From positions 92,584 to 156,583 of the forward strand of contig CAZLZR010000002.1 in the NCBI GenBank assembly GCA_964564015.1: 64,000 nucleotides of DNA, written 5' to 3'. Numbering within the stretch: the stretch's first letter is position 1; the number at the start of each line of letters is the position of its first letter. The stretch is from Acetivibrio sp964564015 (GTDB lineage Bacteria > Bacillota > Clostridia > Acetivibrionales > Acetivibrionaceae). Below the pieces are notes generated by a model. That model was not told where the DNA came from and made no database searches. It saw nothing but the letters and a program-made list of their open reading frames with translations. Made by a program: the position numbers and the translations under genes. This document shows, piece after piece, positions 33,574-43,031 of the stretch.

Positions 33574-34776
33574 TTATTCAATGATCTTATTAACGTTTCC
33601 TGATCCAACAGTTCTTCCGCCTTCACGGATAGCGAACTTTAATCCTTCGTCCATAGCTATTGGAGTGATCAGTTTGATTTTCATAGTGATGTGGTCACCA
33701 GGCATAACCATTTCTGTTCCTGCTGGGAGTTCAACTACACCAGTAACGTCTGTTGTTCTGAAATAGAACTGTGGTCTGTAGTTGTTGAAGAATGGAGTAT
33801 GTCTTCCACCTTCCTCTTTAGTCAATACGTAAACCTGTGCTTCAAAATGAGTATGAGGTTTGATTGAACCTGGTTTTGCAAGAACCTGACCTCTTTCGAT
33901 ATCAGTTCTTTGAATACCTCTTAAGAGAGCTCCGATATTGTCACCAGCAACAGCTGAATCAAGAAGCTTTCTGAACATTTCTATACCAGTTACAACTGTT
34001 TTCTTAGGAGCTTCCATTAAACCAACGATTTCAACTTCATCTCCAACTTTCAATGTACCATTTTCAACCCTACCTGTAGCAACAGTACCACGACCTGTGA
34101 TTGAGAAAACATCCTCTACAGGCATGATAAATGGCTTGTCAGTAGCTCTTTCAGGAGTTGGTATATATTCATCAACTTTTGACATCAATTCCATAATTGG
34201 CGCATATTTAGGATCATCTACAGTTGTTGCTGTACACTCAAGTGCGTCAAGAGCAGAACCTCTTACGATCGGAATATCATCACCTGGGAATTCATATGAA
34301 CTTAACAATTCTCTAAGTTCCATTTCAACCAACTCGATAAGTTCTTCATCGTCAACCATATCACATTTGTTTAAGAAAACAACTATGTATGGAACGCCAA
34401 CCTGACGAGCCAAAAGAATGTGTTCTCTTGTCTGAGGCATAGGACCATCAGCAGCTGAAACAACGAGGATAGCACCGTCCATTTGAGCAGCACCAGTGAT
34501 CATATTTTTAACATAGTCAGCATGGCCTGGGCAGTCAACGTGTGCATAGTGTCTGTTGTCTGTTTCATATTCAACGTGAGATGTTGAAATTGTGATACCT
34601 CTTTCTTTTTCTTCCGGAGCTTTGTCGATTTGGTCATATGCAGAGAAATTTGCCTTACCGAGGAAGCTCAATACTTTTGTTATAGCAGCAGTTAATGAAG
34701 TCTTACCATGGTCAACGTGACCTATTGTTCCAATATTAACGTGGGGCTTACTTCTTTCAAATTTAGCTTTTGCCAT
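33574..34776 (-). CDS. tuf: Elongation factor Tu
   Basis: A GTPase that delivers aminoacyl-tRNA to the ribosome. The 400-residue protein has GHVDHGKTSLTAAIT (G1), RGITISTSHVEYE (G2), DCPGHADYVKNMI (G3) and NKCDMVDD (G4), followed by two beta-barrel domains with GRGTVATGRVE and the C-terminal GGRTVGSGNV. Full length. The start has GGAGGAG upstream. It is the last gene of the str group, 134 bases after fusA, and ends in a strong terminator. Confidence 0.98.
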   Translation of the reverse strand: MAKAKFERSKPHVNIGTIGHVDHGKTSLTAAITKVLSFLGKANFSAYDQIDKAPEEKERGITISTSHVEYETDNRHYAHVDCPGHADYVKNMITGAAQMDGAILVVSAADGPMPQTREHILLARQVGVPYIVVFLNKCDMVDDEELIELVEMELRELLSSYEFPGDDIPIVRGSALDALECTATTVDDPKYAPIMELMSKVDEYIPTPERATDKPFIMPVEDVFSITGRGTVATGRVENGTLKVGDEVEIVGLMEAPKKTVVTGIEMFRKLLDSAVAGDNIGALLRGIQRTDIERGQVLAKPGSIKPHTHFEAQVYVLTKEEGGRHTPFFNNYRPQFYFRTTDVTGVVELPAGTEMVMPGDHITMKIKLITPIAMDEGLKFAIREGGRTVGSGNVNKIIE

Positions 34777-34910
34777 TATTAATTCTCCTCCTTTTTCAGT
34801 AAAGAATACTGATTTTTATTAGTTAACTATAATTATTTTTTACAGGGAATACGCAGGCTTTGCATATCCCCTGTCTATTGCTATTTTATTCTGCCAATAA
34901 ATTAAGTCTT

Positions 34911-36989
34911 TTATTTACCTACTCTGCCACTTATGACAGCTTCCTGTATATTTCTAGGTACTTCTTCAAAATGGCTTATCTGCATAGTGAATACTCCTCT
35001 ACCTTGTGTTCTTGAACGCAAAGTAGTTGCATATCCGAACATTTCAGATAATGGAACATTAGCATTTATAACCTGTGCTCCGTTGCGTGCTTCCATACCT
35101 TCAATTCTTCCTCTTCTAGAGTTCAAGTCTCCCATTACATCTCCCATATAATCTTCAGGAACTGTAACACTAACCTTCATTATAGGCTCTAATAGCACTG
35201 GATCTGCTTTTCTCATACCTTCCTTAAATGCCATGGAACCAGCAATCTTAAATGCCATTTCTGAAGAGTCAACTTCATGGTATGAACCATCATATAGAGT
35301 ACACTTTATATCAACAACAGGATAGCCACCCAAAACACCAGTATTCATTGCTTCCTGAATGCCAGCATCAATTGGTCCGATGTATTCTTTAGGAACAACA
35401 CCACCAACGATTTTATTAACAAACTCATAACCTGATCCTGGCTCTCTTGGCTCCATTTCGATCCAACAGTGACCATACTGACCTCTACCACCTGACTGTC
35501 TGACAAACTTACCTTCAGATTTAACAGTCTTTCTGATAGTTTCTTTGTATGCAACCTGTGGATTACCAACGTTGGCTTCAACTTTGAATTCTCTCATCAT
35601 ACGGTCAACGATTATTTCAAGATGCAATTCACCCATACCTTCGATTATAGTTTGTCCGCTATCGGGATCAGTATGCGTCCTGAAGGTTGGATCCTCTTCT
35701 GCAAGCTTTGCAAGAGCGAATCCCATCTTATCCTGTCCAGCTTTTGACTTTGGTTCAATTGCAACTGATATAACAGGTTCTGGGAACTCCATGGATTCTA
35801 ATATAACTGGACTTCCCTCTTCACACAAAGTATCACCAGTAGTAGTATCCTTTAGTCCAACTGCTGCAGCTATATCTCCAGAGTAAACCATATCAATTTC
35901 TTCTCTATGGTTTGCATGCATTTGAAGAATTCTACCTATTCTTTCTCTTTTACCTTTAGTCGCATTTAAAACATATGAACCTGAAGCTATCTTACCGGAA
36001 TAAACTCTGAAGAAGCAGAGTTTTCCTACATAAGGGTCAGTCATTATCTTAAATGCCAATGCCGCAAACGGAGCATTGTCATCAGACTTTCTTTCAATTT
36101 CAGTTTCTCCATCTTCAGTTACACCTTTTATTGGAGGTATATCAAGCGGTGAAGGCATATAGTCTACAACAGCATCCAAAAGATTCTGCACGCCCTTGTT
36201 TTTATATGAAGAACCACATATAACCGGTATCATGCTAACACTAATTGTAGCCTTTCTGATACCTCTTTTGATTTCCTCCAAAGTAAATTCTTCGCCTTCG
36301 AGGTATTTCATCATAAGTTCTTCATCTTGCTCAGCAATAGCCTCAATAAGTTTGCTTCTGTATTCAACAGCCAATTCCTTCATATCTTCTGGAATTTCTC
36401 TCTCTTCAATTACTTTTCCGAGGTCATCCATGTAATATTCTGCTTTCATAACTACAAGATCGATAATTCCAAGGAACTGTTCTTCCTTGCCTATAGGTAA
36501 TTGAATTGGAACAGCATTTGCCTGAAGTCTATCCTTCATCATATTTACAACGTTATAGAAGTCAGCTCCCATTATGTCCATCTTATTAACATATGCCATA
36601 CGGGGAACATGATATCTGTCAGCCTGCCTCCAAACTGTCTCTGACTGTGGCTCAACTCCGCCTTTAGCACAAAATACAGTAACAGATCCGTCAAGAACAC
36701 GAAGTGATCTCTCAACTTCAACGGTAAAGTCAACGTGCCCCGGCGTATCTATAATGTTAACTCTATTTCCTTTCCATTGGGCAGTAGTAGCAGCAGAAGT
36801 GATCGTTATACCTCTTTCCTGCTCCTGCTCCATCCAGTCCATAGTTGCAGCACCTTCGTGTGTTTCTCCTATCTTATGAACCTTACCGGTATAGAACAAA
36901 ATACGCTCAGTAGTGGTTGTTTTACCTGCGTCTATATGAGCCATGATTCCAATATTTCTGGTATTTTCTAAACTAAATTGCCTGGGCAT
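34911..36989 (-). CDS. fusA: Elongation factor G
   Basis: The translocation GTPase. The 692 residues show AHIDAGKTTTTERIL (G1), RGITITSAATT (G2), DTPGHVDFTVEVERSLRVLDG (G3) and NKMDIMGADF (G4), then the typical domains II to V with YKETI, GRGQYGHCWIEMEP and DSSEMAFKIAGSMAFKEG. Length and order are normal. It lies 68 bases after rpsG in the conserved str order. Confidence 0.98.
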   Translation of the reverse strand: MPRQFSLENTRNIGIMAHIDAGKTTTTERILFYTGKVHKIGETHEGAATMDWMEQEQERGITITSAATTAQWKGNRVNIIDTPGHVDFTVEVERSLRVLDGSVTVFCAKGGVEPQSETVWRQADRYHVPRMAYVNKMDIMGADFYNVVNMMKDRLQANAVPIQLPIGKEEQFLGIIDLVVMKAEYYMDDLGKVIEEREIPEDMKELAVEYRSKLIEAIAEQDEELMMKYLEGEEFTLEEIKRGIRKATISVSMIPVICGSSYKNKGVQNLLDAVVDYMPSPLDIPPIKGVTEDGETEIERKSDDNAPFAALAFKIMTDPYVGKLCFFRVYSGKIASGSYVLNATKGKRERIGRILQMHANHREEIDMVYSGDIAAAVGLKDTTTGDTLCEEGSPVILESMEFPEPVISVAIEPKSKAGQDKMGFALAKLAEEDPTFRTHTDPDSGQTIIEGMGELHLEIIVDRMMREFKVEANVGNPQVAYKETIRKTVKSEGKFVRQSGGRGQYGHCWIEMEPREPGSGYEFVNKIVGGVVPKEYIGPIDAGIQEAMNTGVLGGYPVVDIKCTLYDGSYHEVDSSEMAFKIAGSMAFKEGMRKADPVLLEPIMKVSVTVPEDYMGDVMGDLNSRRGRIEGMEARNGAQVINANVPLSEMFGYATTLRSRTQGRGVFTMQISHFEEVPRNIQEAVISGRVGK

Positions 36990-37057
36990 TCTTATCTTCC
37001 TTTCAAAACGTCACTCTCTCATACAACAGTGACTTTGTCCATATATAAAATTGAAAA

Positions 37058-37528
37058 TTACCACCTGTAATGAGCAAAAGCTTTATTAGCCTCAGCCATT
37101 TTATGCGTATCCTCTTTCTTCTTATAAGCTCCACCTAAGTTGTTAGTCGCATCAAGTATTTCACCGGCGAGTCTTTCCCTCATTGTCCTCTCGCCCCTTT
37201 GTCTTGAGTAGTTAACCAACCATCTCAAGCCCAAAGCCTGTCTCCTTTCAGGTCTAACTTCCATAGGAACCTGGTAAGTAGCACCCCCGACTCTTCTTGC
37301 CTTAACTTCAAGAACCGGCATGATATTGTTTAATGCCTGTTCAAAAACTTCGAGCGGATCTTTACCAGTTTTCTCTTTTATGATGTCAAAAGCTTCATAA
37401 CAAATCTTTTGAGCAACACCCTTCTTACCATCTTCCATTATATTATTAACAAGTTTTGTAACAACCTTATCATTATAAATTGGATCAGGTAATACATCTC
37501 TTTTTGCTATATAACCTTTTCTTGGCAC
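37058..37528 (-). CDS. rpsG: 30S ribosomal protein S7
   Basis: Binds 16S rRNA and organises the 30S head. The start is set at a GTG at 37528, giving the normal 156 residues with the typical beginning PRKGYIAKRDVLPDP; AAGGAGGGA lies upstream. An ATG at 37564 would add 12 residues that include the translated RBS. Conserved stretches: MPVLEVKARRVGGATYQVPMEV and the end of the protein AFAHYRW. It follows rpsL after a 174-base spacer with a hairpin. Confidence 0.97.
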   Translation of the reverse strand: MPRKGYIAKRDVLPDPIYNDKVVTKLVNNIMEDGKKGVAQKICYEAFDIIKEKTGKDPLEVFEQALNNIMPVLEVKARRVGGATYQVPMEVRPERRQALGLRWLVNYSRQRGERTMRERLAGEILDATNNLGGAYKKKEDTHKMAEANKAFAHYRW

Positions 37529-37573
37529 CTTTCTTCCCTCCTTCTTATGATATAAACATATCATCGGTACTCG

Positions 37574-37596
37574 CGGACAAATCTTTCATTTGTCCG
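37574..37596 (-). promoter_or_regulatory. Hairpin in the rpsL-rpsG spacer
   Basis: Perfect 9-bp stem CGGACAAAT/ATTTGTCCG with a 5-base loop, about 46 bases upstream of the rpsG start. It sits where S7 autoregulates translation in E. coli. It has no T run, so it is not a terminator. Confidence 0.35.
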
Positions 37597-37702
37597 TCGT
37601 CAGTGCTGCGTACATGCTAATATAATATAATATATATAAAACAACGTACTAAGCACTATTAACTTTTACTACCATACATCGCGCAAAGCACGTCATATGA
37701 TC

Positions 37703-38131
37703 TTACTTACTTGCTGCACCAGCTTTTGGCCTCTTTGCACCATATTTTGACCTCGACTGCATTCTCTTTGCAACACCAGCAGTATCAAGTGTTCCACGAA
37801 CAATATGATACCTAACCCCAGGTAGGTCTTTAACCCTTCCTCCTCTTATAAGAACAACACTGTGTTCCTGAAGATTGTGGCCTATACCAGGAATATAAGC
37901 AGATACTTCAATTCCATTAGTCAAACGAACCCTTGCAACCTTTCTCAAAGCTGAGTTAGGCTTCTTAGGTGTTGTTGTCTTAACTACAGTACAAACTCCT
38001 CTTTTTTGAGGGCTGCTTAAATCTGTAGGCTTTTTCTGCAAGGAATTGAATCCCTTTTGCAAAGCAGGAGCAGTTGATTTCTTTCCGAGTGTCTGTCTCC
38101 CTTTTCTAACTAACTGGTTAAACGTTGGCAT
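37703..38131 (-). CDS. rpsL: 30S ribosomal protein S12
   Basis: A decoding-centre protein of 142 residues. Conserved parts: MPTFNQLVRKGR, CTVVKTTTPKKPNSALRKVARVRL, IPGIGHNLQEHSVVLIRGGRVKDLPGVRYHIVRG. The two loops where streptomycin resistance mutations occur (TTPKKPNSAL and GRVKDLPGV) have the sensitive sequence. Start ATG at 38131 with GAGGAGG upstream. The internal segment (LQKGFNSLQKKPTDLSSPQKRG) is the longer form seen in clostridia. Confidence 0.98.
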   Translation of the reverse strand: MPTFNQLVRKGRQTLGKKSTAPALQKGFNSLQKKPTDLSSPQKRGVCTVVKTTTPKKPNSALRKVARVRLTNGIEVSAYIPGIGHNLQEHSVVLIRGGRVKDLPGVRYHIVRGTLDTAGVAKRMQSRSKYGAKRPKAGAASK

Positions 38132-38210
38132 TATTTCACCTCCTCTCAGTAATATGTAATATATTCAAAAATCTCAAAGAAATTTAGCTCTTTGGATTTA
38201 GGACATCTGC

Positions 38211-38453
38211 TTATCTCAGCGTACAAGCTACAGCAGCACCAACATCAATGTTACAGGCTTTTCCAAGCTGCTTCATTGATTCAACATATGTAATTTGTAT
38301 ATTGTCCTTTTTGCACAACTCAACAATCTTGCCAACTACCCGCTCATCTGCGTCTTTGGCAACAAAAACCATCTTAGCTGCGCCTTTTTCAACTGCTTTT
38401 ATAGTCTGCTTTACTCCAACTGTTTTGTTTCCATTTCTTAAGCTTTCTATCAC
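38211..38453 (-). CDS. rplGB: L7Ae-family ribosomal protein (YbxF/RplGB-like)
   Basis: A small 80-residue L7Ae-type protein that binds kink-turn RNA. The core GNKTVGVKQTIKAVEKGAAKMVFVAKDAD and VESMKQLGKACNIDVGAAVA matches the family. In Firmicutes it normally follows rpoC directly and precedes rpsL; here rpsL follows as usual (79 bases), but a large secreted-protein gene stands between it and rpoC. It has its own near-consensus promoter at 38552-38581 and an AGGAGG RBS. Confidence 0.92.
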   Translation of the reverse strand: MIESLRNGNKTVGVKQTIKAVEKGAAKMVFVAKDADERVVGKIVELCKKDNIQITYVESMKQLGKACNIDVGAAVACTLR

Positions 38454-38551
38454 CTTTTACCTCCTAGCCAGTATCAGGCTTTGCTCGAAAACTCACTCCA
38501 AATATAGCAATTGACTCTAAATACAAAAATCACAATTTTACATACTGTGAT

Positions 38552-38581
38552 ATTTTATCACTCGAATTCTTGTTTTGTCAA
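38552..38581 (-). promoter_or_regulatory. Near-consensus promoter for L7Ae-rpsL-rpsG-fusA-tuf
   Basis: On the minus strand TTGACA (38581-38576), an 18-base spacer and TAAAAT (38557-38552). The -10 is inside a 15-base palindrome, GTGATATTTTATCAC (38547-38561). It lies about 100 bases upstream of the L7Ae start, in the 209-base gap after the dockerin protein gene. Confidence 0.75.
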
Positions 38582-38662
38582 GGTCTATAACAAGATTTTA
38601 TAAGATTTAAGATTTTATCTTTAATTAAGTTCTATTCTATTTTACACACTACAGTCCTTATA

Positions 38663-41600
38663 TTAATCAAATTCTATGAAGCCATACTTATCGATCAAAT
38701 TTTGTCTGTAAGCTTCAATTTCATCTACCACTCCATCCAACTGATCTACAACTAATTCTTTTCCTTCATTTATACTTTTTTCATCTTTCTGAGGTGATAG
38801 ACTATGGTTTCCCCATTCCTTGTATGGTTCTACATCAAATATCTTATGCTTTAAACTTCCCTCAGTTAAAGACGGTGCGTAATTATACGTGCCAATATTA
38901 ATCCAATCTTCCACTAGCTTCCCATCCGAATTATATACAGCTTCAAATCGACCATCGGCTGAAACAAACTTCAAATTTTTTAACCCTCCCTCTCCCTGCA
39001 TATGGTATAACGATTTTTCTATGCTCATAAGCTGCCATTGCTGATCTGAGGGCAATTTTGAGTTTTCATCTACCAATTCATGCAACGTCTTAGGCACTCT
39101 ATTCAAGTCAATCCTGAAGTAATGTAATTCTGAATCAACAATTCCGCGTTTTTGCACTAAACTATTTATTTTTACACATAACCTTAAAAAATTATCATCA
39201 GAAATATAATCAAGCTTATATTTGTTATTTTCAACATCTGACATAATTATTTTTAGGCACTCGCTTGCAGCATTAACTGTCGCCACAACTTTAGCAGATA
39301 TAACTCCAAAAAATATACTGTTGACCAAAAATGTTTTGTTCCATTTTTCATCATAAATTTCATCTATCATGTCAATATATTCTTGAGAACCAATTACTTT
39401 TCCATCTACTTCTGGCTCAGGATGTATCCCTTCAACTGTACTTGTTGATGTCACGAGTGTTCCATCATTACTTCCGGGTACATTTCTTCCTCTTATTTCT
39501 ATTTGGTGTATTCCAGCAGAAGGTATTATATAGTCATATTCGAATTCTATAGCATTTGCGTTAAAGTTGCCATATATAGTTACAATACACTTGCCATCAA
39601 TAACTAACGCTATATGATGACAGTTAACAGCCTTCACTGCTATTTTAATTTTGTCGCCTACCTCTGCTTTAGTACCTTTATCAGGCGAAGTTATTGTAAC
39701 ATTCGGACTCACCATATAAAAGTTATTATTACTCAATATGTACCAGTAAGTCCAGCTACTTCTGTCAGGTTGCGCATTTTTATCATCCCAAGGCAGCGAT
39801 AGTGCTAGCCATGTATCTTTTCTTACTACACCATCAACAGGTAATCTTTTGATTTTCTGATATTGCTCAACAGCATTTTTAGTTGTTTCATCAAAATTAC
39901 CAAAAGGGATCTGTTTTTTTGTACTTGGATCTATTGGCATTTTCAGGTATCCATGTGTTACCAATTTCTTTTGTAGAACAATAACGTCATTCTTGACATT
40001 GTCTCCATATTGCTTAAGTGACCATGGACTATCTCCCATAACATCAAAAGTCAACATATTGTAATGGCCTGAATATAAAAATTCCATTAGCGCAATAACA
40101 TTGCTTTGATTATAGGCTATTTCTCCTCCTGAATAATATGCAACTGTTTTTCCCACTATCAACCCAATCGCATTCCCAATTTTTATAACAACAGAGTCAT
40201 TCTCTGAAAAATAAGCATTCCAACGAGTGTAAATCAATATATATTTATTAACAGATGGTAACAAAGTATAGTTTAGCGCTTCACTTCCATTTGTAAATCC
40301 TTCTTCAACAATAGTCAAAAGTTCCTGATCGTTGGGTACCTTACCACCCGGTTTCACTTTTTCGAATGCAATACCAACATTATAACTGATTATACTAATA
40401 GTGTTCGAAAGCGAAAAAGGTATTTGAATATAAAAACTATGAACCTGTTCTTTAGTTTTGCTATCAATAAATGTTATCCACAAATTTGACTTTTTGCATA
40501 ACTCAGTAATAGTTTTGATAATGTTATACTTAAATGTATTTAAACTTGCCTGATCAGAATATATGCTATCAATTACAAATGCAATATCAATTTTACCTCC
40601 CTGTATTCTAAAACTAACAAAATAAGTACTAAAATGAGTTACTGTAGTAGAAATCACTCCACTTTCTTCATCTATCCTTGTTGCCTGTGGAACAAATTCA
40701 TTACTTTTCTCATCATACCAATATATAACTAAATTGTTTATATCTACTGTCTCCAACTGCTCTTTACTTAGCTTAAATCCTATTTCTGCCCAGTTAAATT
40801 CAGACGTTGTACTTATCTCTATAGGTTCCCCTAAAAACTCCATTTTTTCATCTATTTTATCTGAAGCGTTTGTTACTGTTGTCGTAGCATTTATATCATC
40901 CACGCAGTTATTAATTGTAATCTGAGGTTGAACACTTGGATCTGAAAACCCTACCATATTTTCCTTAGCAAGATATTGAGAGCTCTTTTCTCCCTCTGAT
41001 TCAACAGGCAGTACACAAACTTTACATAGAATACCTGGTGTGAAAAACATGCCTTCTATAGTTTTAGCTGAAACAAATACTGTCCCTTCCTTTTTTGCTG
41101 TTAATACCCCATTCGTTACAGTTGCTACATCCGAATCACTGGTTGACCATTCATATGAATTTCCATTCAATTCATATGGGATTTTGGGATCGACCAAATT
41201 TAAGTTTTCTCCTTCTTTTACTAAAGCTTCATTATAAAATAAACTTAGTGCCGCATCATTTTGAAAGTTATTCACTGATACGTAATCCTGTGTATCTTTT
41301 ATATCATTTAGCACTTCACTGTATTTCCCTCTATTTGACGTATTGGTTTCAATTAATTCCTCAATGTAGTCTGACGTACATAAGATACCGTATCTATTAA
41401 CATAATTTCGGCTTTGGCAAATTTCGTTATCCGTCAAATTGTAATATTTGTAAAAACCCAAATACCTTCTTGGACCATCATTCCAAGTTGTGTCTAAGTG
41501 ATACCAATTGTTGTTTATTTTAACAATATTCCATGCATGATCTTCGTTTGTTACTATAATGTTCTCTATACCTGCAGCTTTCAACATTTTGTGTGTTAAC

Positions 41601-42991
41601 ATTGCATATCCTTCGCAATTTGTTTTTCCAAAAAACAGTGCACTATACGCATTACTGTACATTACATCGTCAGTATATTCAATATTAGACAAAATATAAT
41701 CATGTATCAGTTTTTCTTTTTCGTGATCACTCATATCACTGCTGGTAAGTTTTGAAACAATAAAATCAATACTTCGTCCAAGGTTATATTCCTGTTCTTT
41801 AGTCATTTTGTAATCAATGTCAAAACTGATTATTGTAAAACCATTTGATTTTTCTATTTGGTAGTTATATTCTCTAATATTCGCCAATAAATATGTGTCA
41901 TTACTTAATATGGAATTCAAAGACTTGTTTATATCACCATCATCTATTGTACCTTTATAAATCACATCAATATTTTGAAGCCTATTATCAAACCCATTTA
42001 ATAATGATGTTTCAAATTCATCAAACGAACGAGCCACGCCAATAAATTGATGTGTATTATCATACAAAAATGAAAATGTTAATTTTAACTCTTCAGCATA
42101 ACCACTAAATTCTATAGAATAATCGGTAATGAGGAAAGGCTTATTACTCTCATAGATAGCATCTGAAAGTGCTCTACTGATTTTACTCTGAATATCTGTA
42201 ACATCTCCATCATAAGTTAGACTAAAAGTTGTTCCTTTTACATTAAAATTACGAATCAACGACATTTTCAGCTGTTCCATATCACTTACTTTTGTTGTTA
42301 CCAAACAGGAATCACTTGGCTCAGACATGTTTTCTGATGTGTCTATCGCCATTACATTGAATTTGTATGTTTCATTAGGAGTCAACCCAGTAATTGTACA
42401 TTCTGTCTTCCCATTTGACATGGTTTCAAATCTACCATTTTTTATAACCATGTAATCTATAATGTTTCCATCGGCTGGTGGTTCCCAATAAATTGACACC
42501 GTAGCATCTGCTACCGATAAGCAAGTTAGACCTTCCGGCTTTGATGGCTGATGAGTGTCAGTTTGGGTTGGAGATGGTGTTTGAATTACGCTTGGAGTTG
42601 GAGATAATGTTTGAATTACACTTGGGGTTGGGGATATAAACGGTTCATCAGGCAGTTCTCTCATTCCTAATAGAAATTGTTTCATATAAGCAAAATCAAT
42701 ACTGTTAAATACCCCATCGCAACTAACGTCTGAAGCCCAAGTACTATTTCTGACAGGAAAACTTGTTATCATGCCCAATAAATACATTTTCATGCGTGCA
42801 AAATCTATACTGTTTCTTATCCCATCGCCATTTACATCACCTTTGAGATTGGATTCAAGTTTTTCTTCCTCTAGAGTACTTGCAGCCTGAACTTTTACAA
42901 GACTAAAAGAAGTAAACAAAGTCGAAGTAAGAATTTGCGCAAAAAAAATCCCAGAAATAACAAGTGAAATCATTCTTTTACTTTTAAACAT
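38663..42991 (-). CDS. Secreted dockerin / FN3 / transglutaminase-like multidomain protein with toxin-like C-terminus
   Basis: A 1442-residue protein. Order: signal peptide (to about 37, ending KVQAAS); type I dockerin with two calcium-loop repeats (GDVNGDGIRNSIDFARMK and SDVSCDGVFNSIDFAYMK, about 50-115), predicting cellulosome attachment; Pro/Thr/Ser linker; fibronectin III (about 155-232); a transglutaminase core with Cys in TNCEGYAML, His in EDHAWNIV and Asp in HLDTTWNDG (about 455-500); a bacterial Ig-like segment (about 570-640); a von Willebrand A-like part with degenerate metal site (IDIAFVIDSIYS); a peptidoglycan-binding type 1 domain (VLQKKL...AVEQYQKIKRLPVDGVV); another Ig-like part; and a C-terminal region of about 230 residues (DGRFEAVYNSDGK, INIGTYNYA) recalling C-termini of polymorphic toxins. 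It has its own promoter and lies between rpoC and the L7Ae gene, where most Firmicutes have nothing. Substrate unknown. Confidence 0.85.
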   Translation of the reverse strand: MFKSKRMISLVISGIFFAQILTSTLFTSFSLVKVQAASTLEEEKLESNLKGDVNGDGIRNSIDFARMKMYLLGMITSFPVRNSTWASDVSCDGVFNSIDFAYMKQFLLGMRELPDEPFISPTPSVIQTLSPTPSVIQTPSPTQTDTHQPSKPEGLTCLSVADATVSIYWEPPADGNIIDYMVIKNGRFETMSNGKTECTITGLTPNETYKFNVMAIDTSENMSEPSDSCLVTTKVSDMEQLKMSLIRNFNVKGTTFSLTYDGDVTDIQSKISRALSDAIYESNKPFLITDYSIEFSGYAEELKLTFSFLYDNTHQFIGVARSFDEFETSLLNGFDNRLQNIDVIYKGTIDDGDINKSLNSILSNDTYLLANIREYNYQIEKSNGFTIISFDIDYKMTKEQEYNLGRSIDFIVSKLTSSDMSDHEKEKLIHDYILSNIEYTDDVMYSNAYSALFFGKTNCEGYAMLTHKMLKAAGIENIIVTNEDHAWNIVKINNNWYHLDTTWNDGPRRYLGFYKYYNLTDNEICQSRNYVNRYGILCTSDYIEELIETNTSNRGKYSEVLNDIKDTQDYVSVNNFQNDAALSLFYNEALVKEGENLNLVDPKIPYELNGNSYEWSTSDSDVATVTNGVLTAKKEGTVFVSAKTIEGMFFTPGILCKVCVLPVESEGEKSSQYLAKENMVGFSDPSVQPQITINNCVDDINATTTVTNASDKIDEKMEFLGEPIEISTTSEFNWAEIGFKLSKEQLETVDINNLVIYWYDEKSNEFVPQATRIDEESGVISTTVTHFSTYFVSFRIQGGKIDIAFVIDSIYSDQASLNTFKYNIIKTITELCKKSNLWITFIDSKTKEQVHSFYIQIPFSLSNTISIISYNVGIAFEKVKPGGKVPNDQELLTIVEEGFTNGSEALNYTLLPSVNKYILIYTRWNAYFSENDSVVIKIGNAIGLIVGKTVAYYSGGEIAYNQSNVIALMEFLYSGHYNMLTFDVMGDSPWSLKQYGDNVKNDVIVLQKKLVTHGYLKMPIDPSTKKQIPFGNFDETTKNAVEQYQKIKRLPVDGVVRKDTWLALSLPWDDKNAQPDRSSWTYWYILSNNNFYMVSPNVTITSPDKGTKAEVGDKIKIAVKAVNCHHIALVIDGKCIVTIYGNFNANAIEFEYDYIIPSAGIHQIEIRGRNVPGSNDGTLVTSTSTVEGIHPEPEVDGKVIGSQEYIDMIDEIYDEKWNKTFLVNSIFFGVISAKVVATVNAASECLKIIMSDVENNKYKLDYISDDNFLRLCVKINSLVQKRGIVDSELHYFRIDLNRVPKTLHELVDENSKLPSDQQWQLMSIEKSLYHMQGEGGLKNLKFVSADGRFEAVYNSDGKLVEDWINIGTYNYAPSLTEGSLKHKIFDVEPYKEWGNHSLSPQKDEKSINEGKELVVDQLDGVVDEIEAYRQNLIDKYGFIEFD

Positions 42992-43031
42992 TTAGTTTTC
43001 TCCCCCTTAAATAATCAATAATAATCTCTAA

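Noticed and set aside
40479..40487. TTATCCACA box in the dockerin protein gene
   Set aside because: A single box inside coding sequence, with no neighbours; expected by chance.
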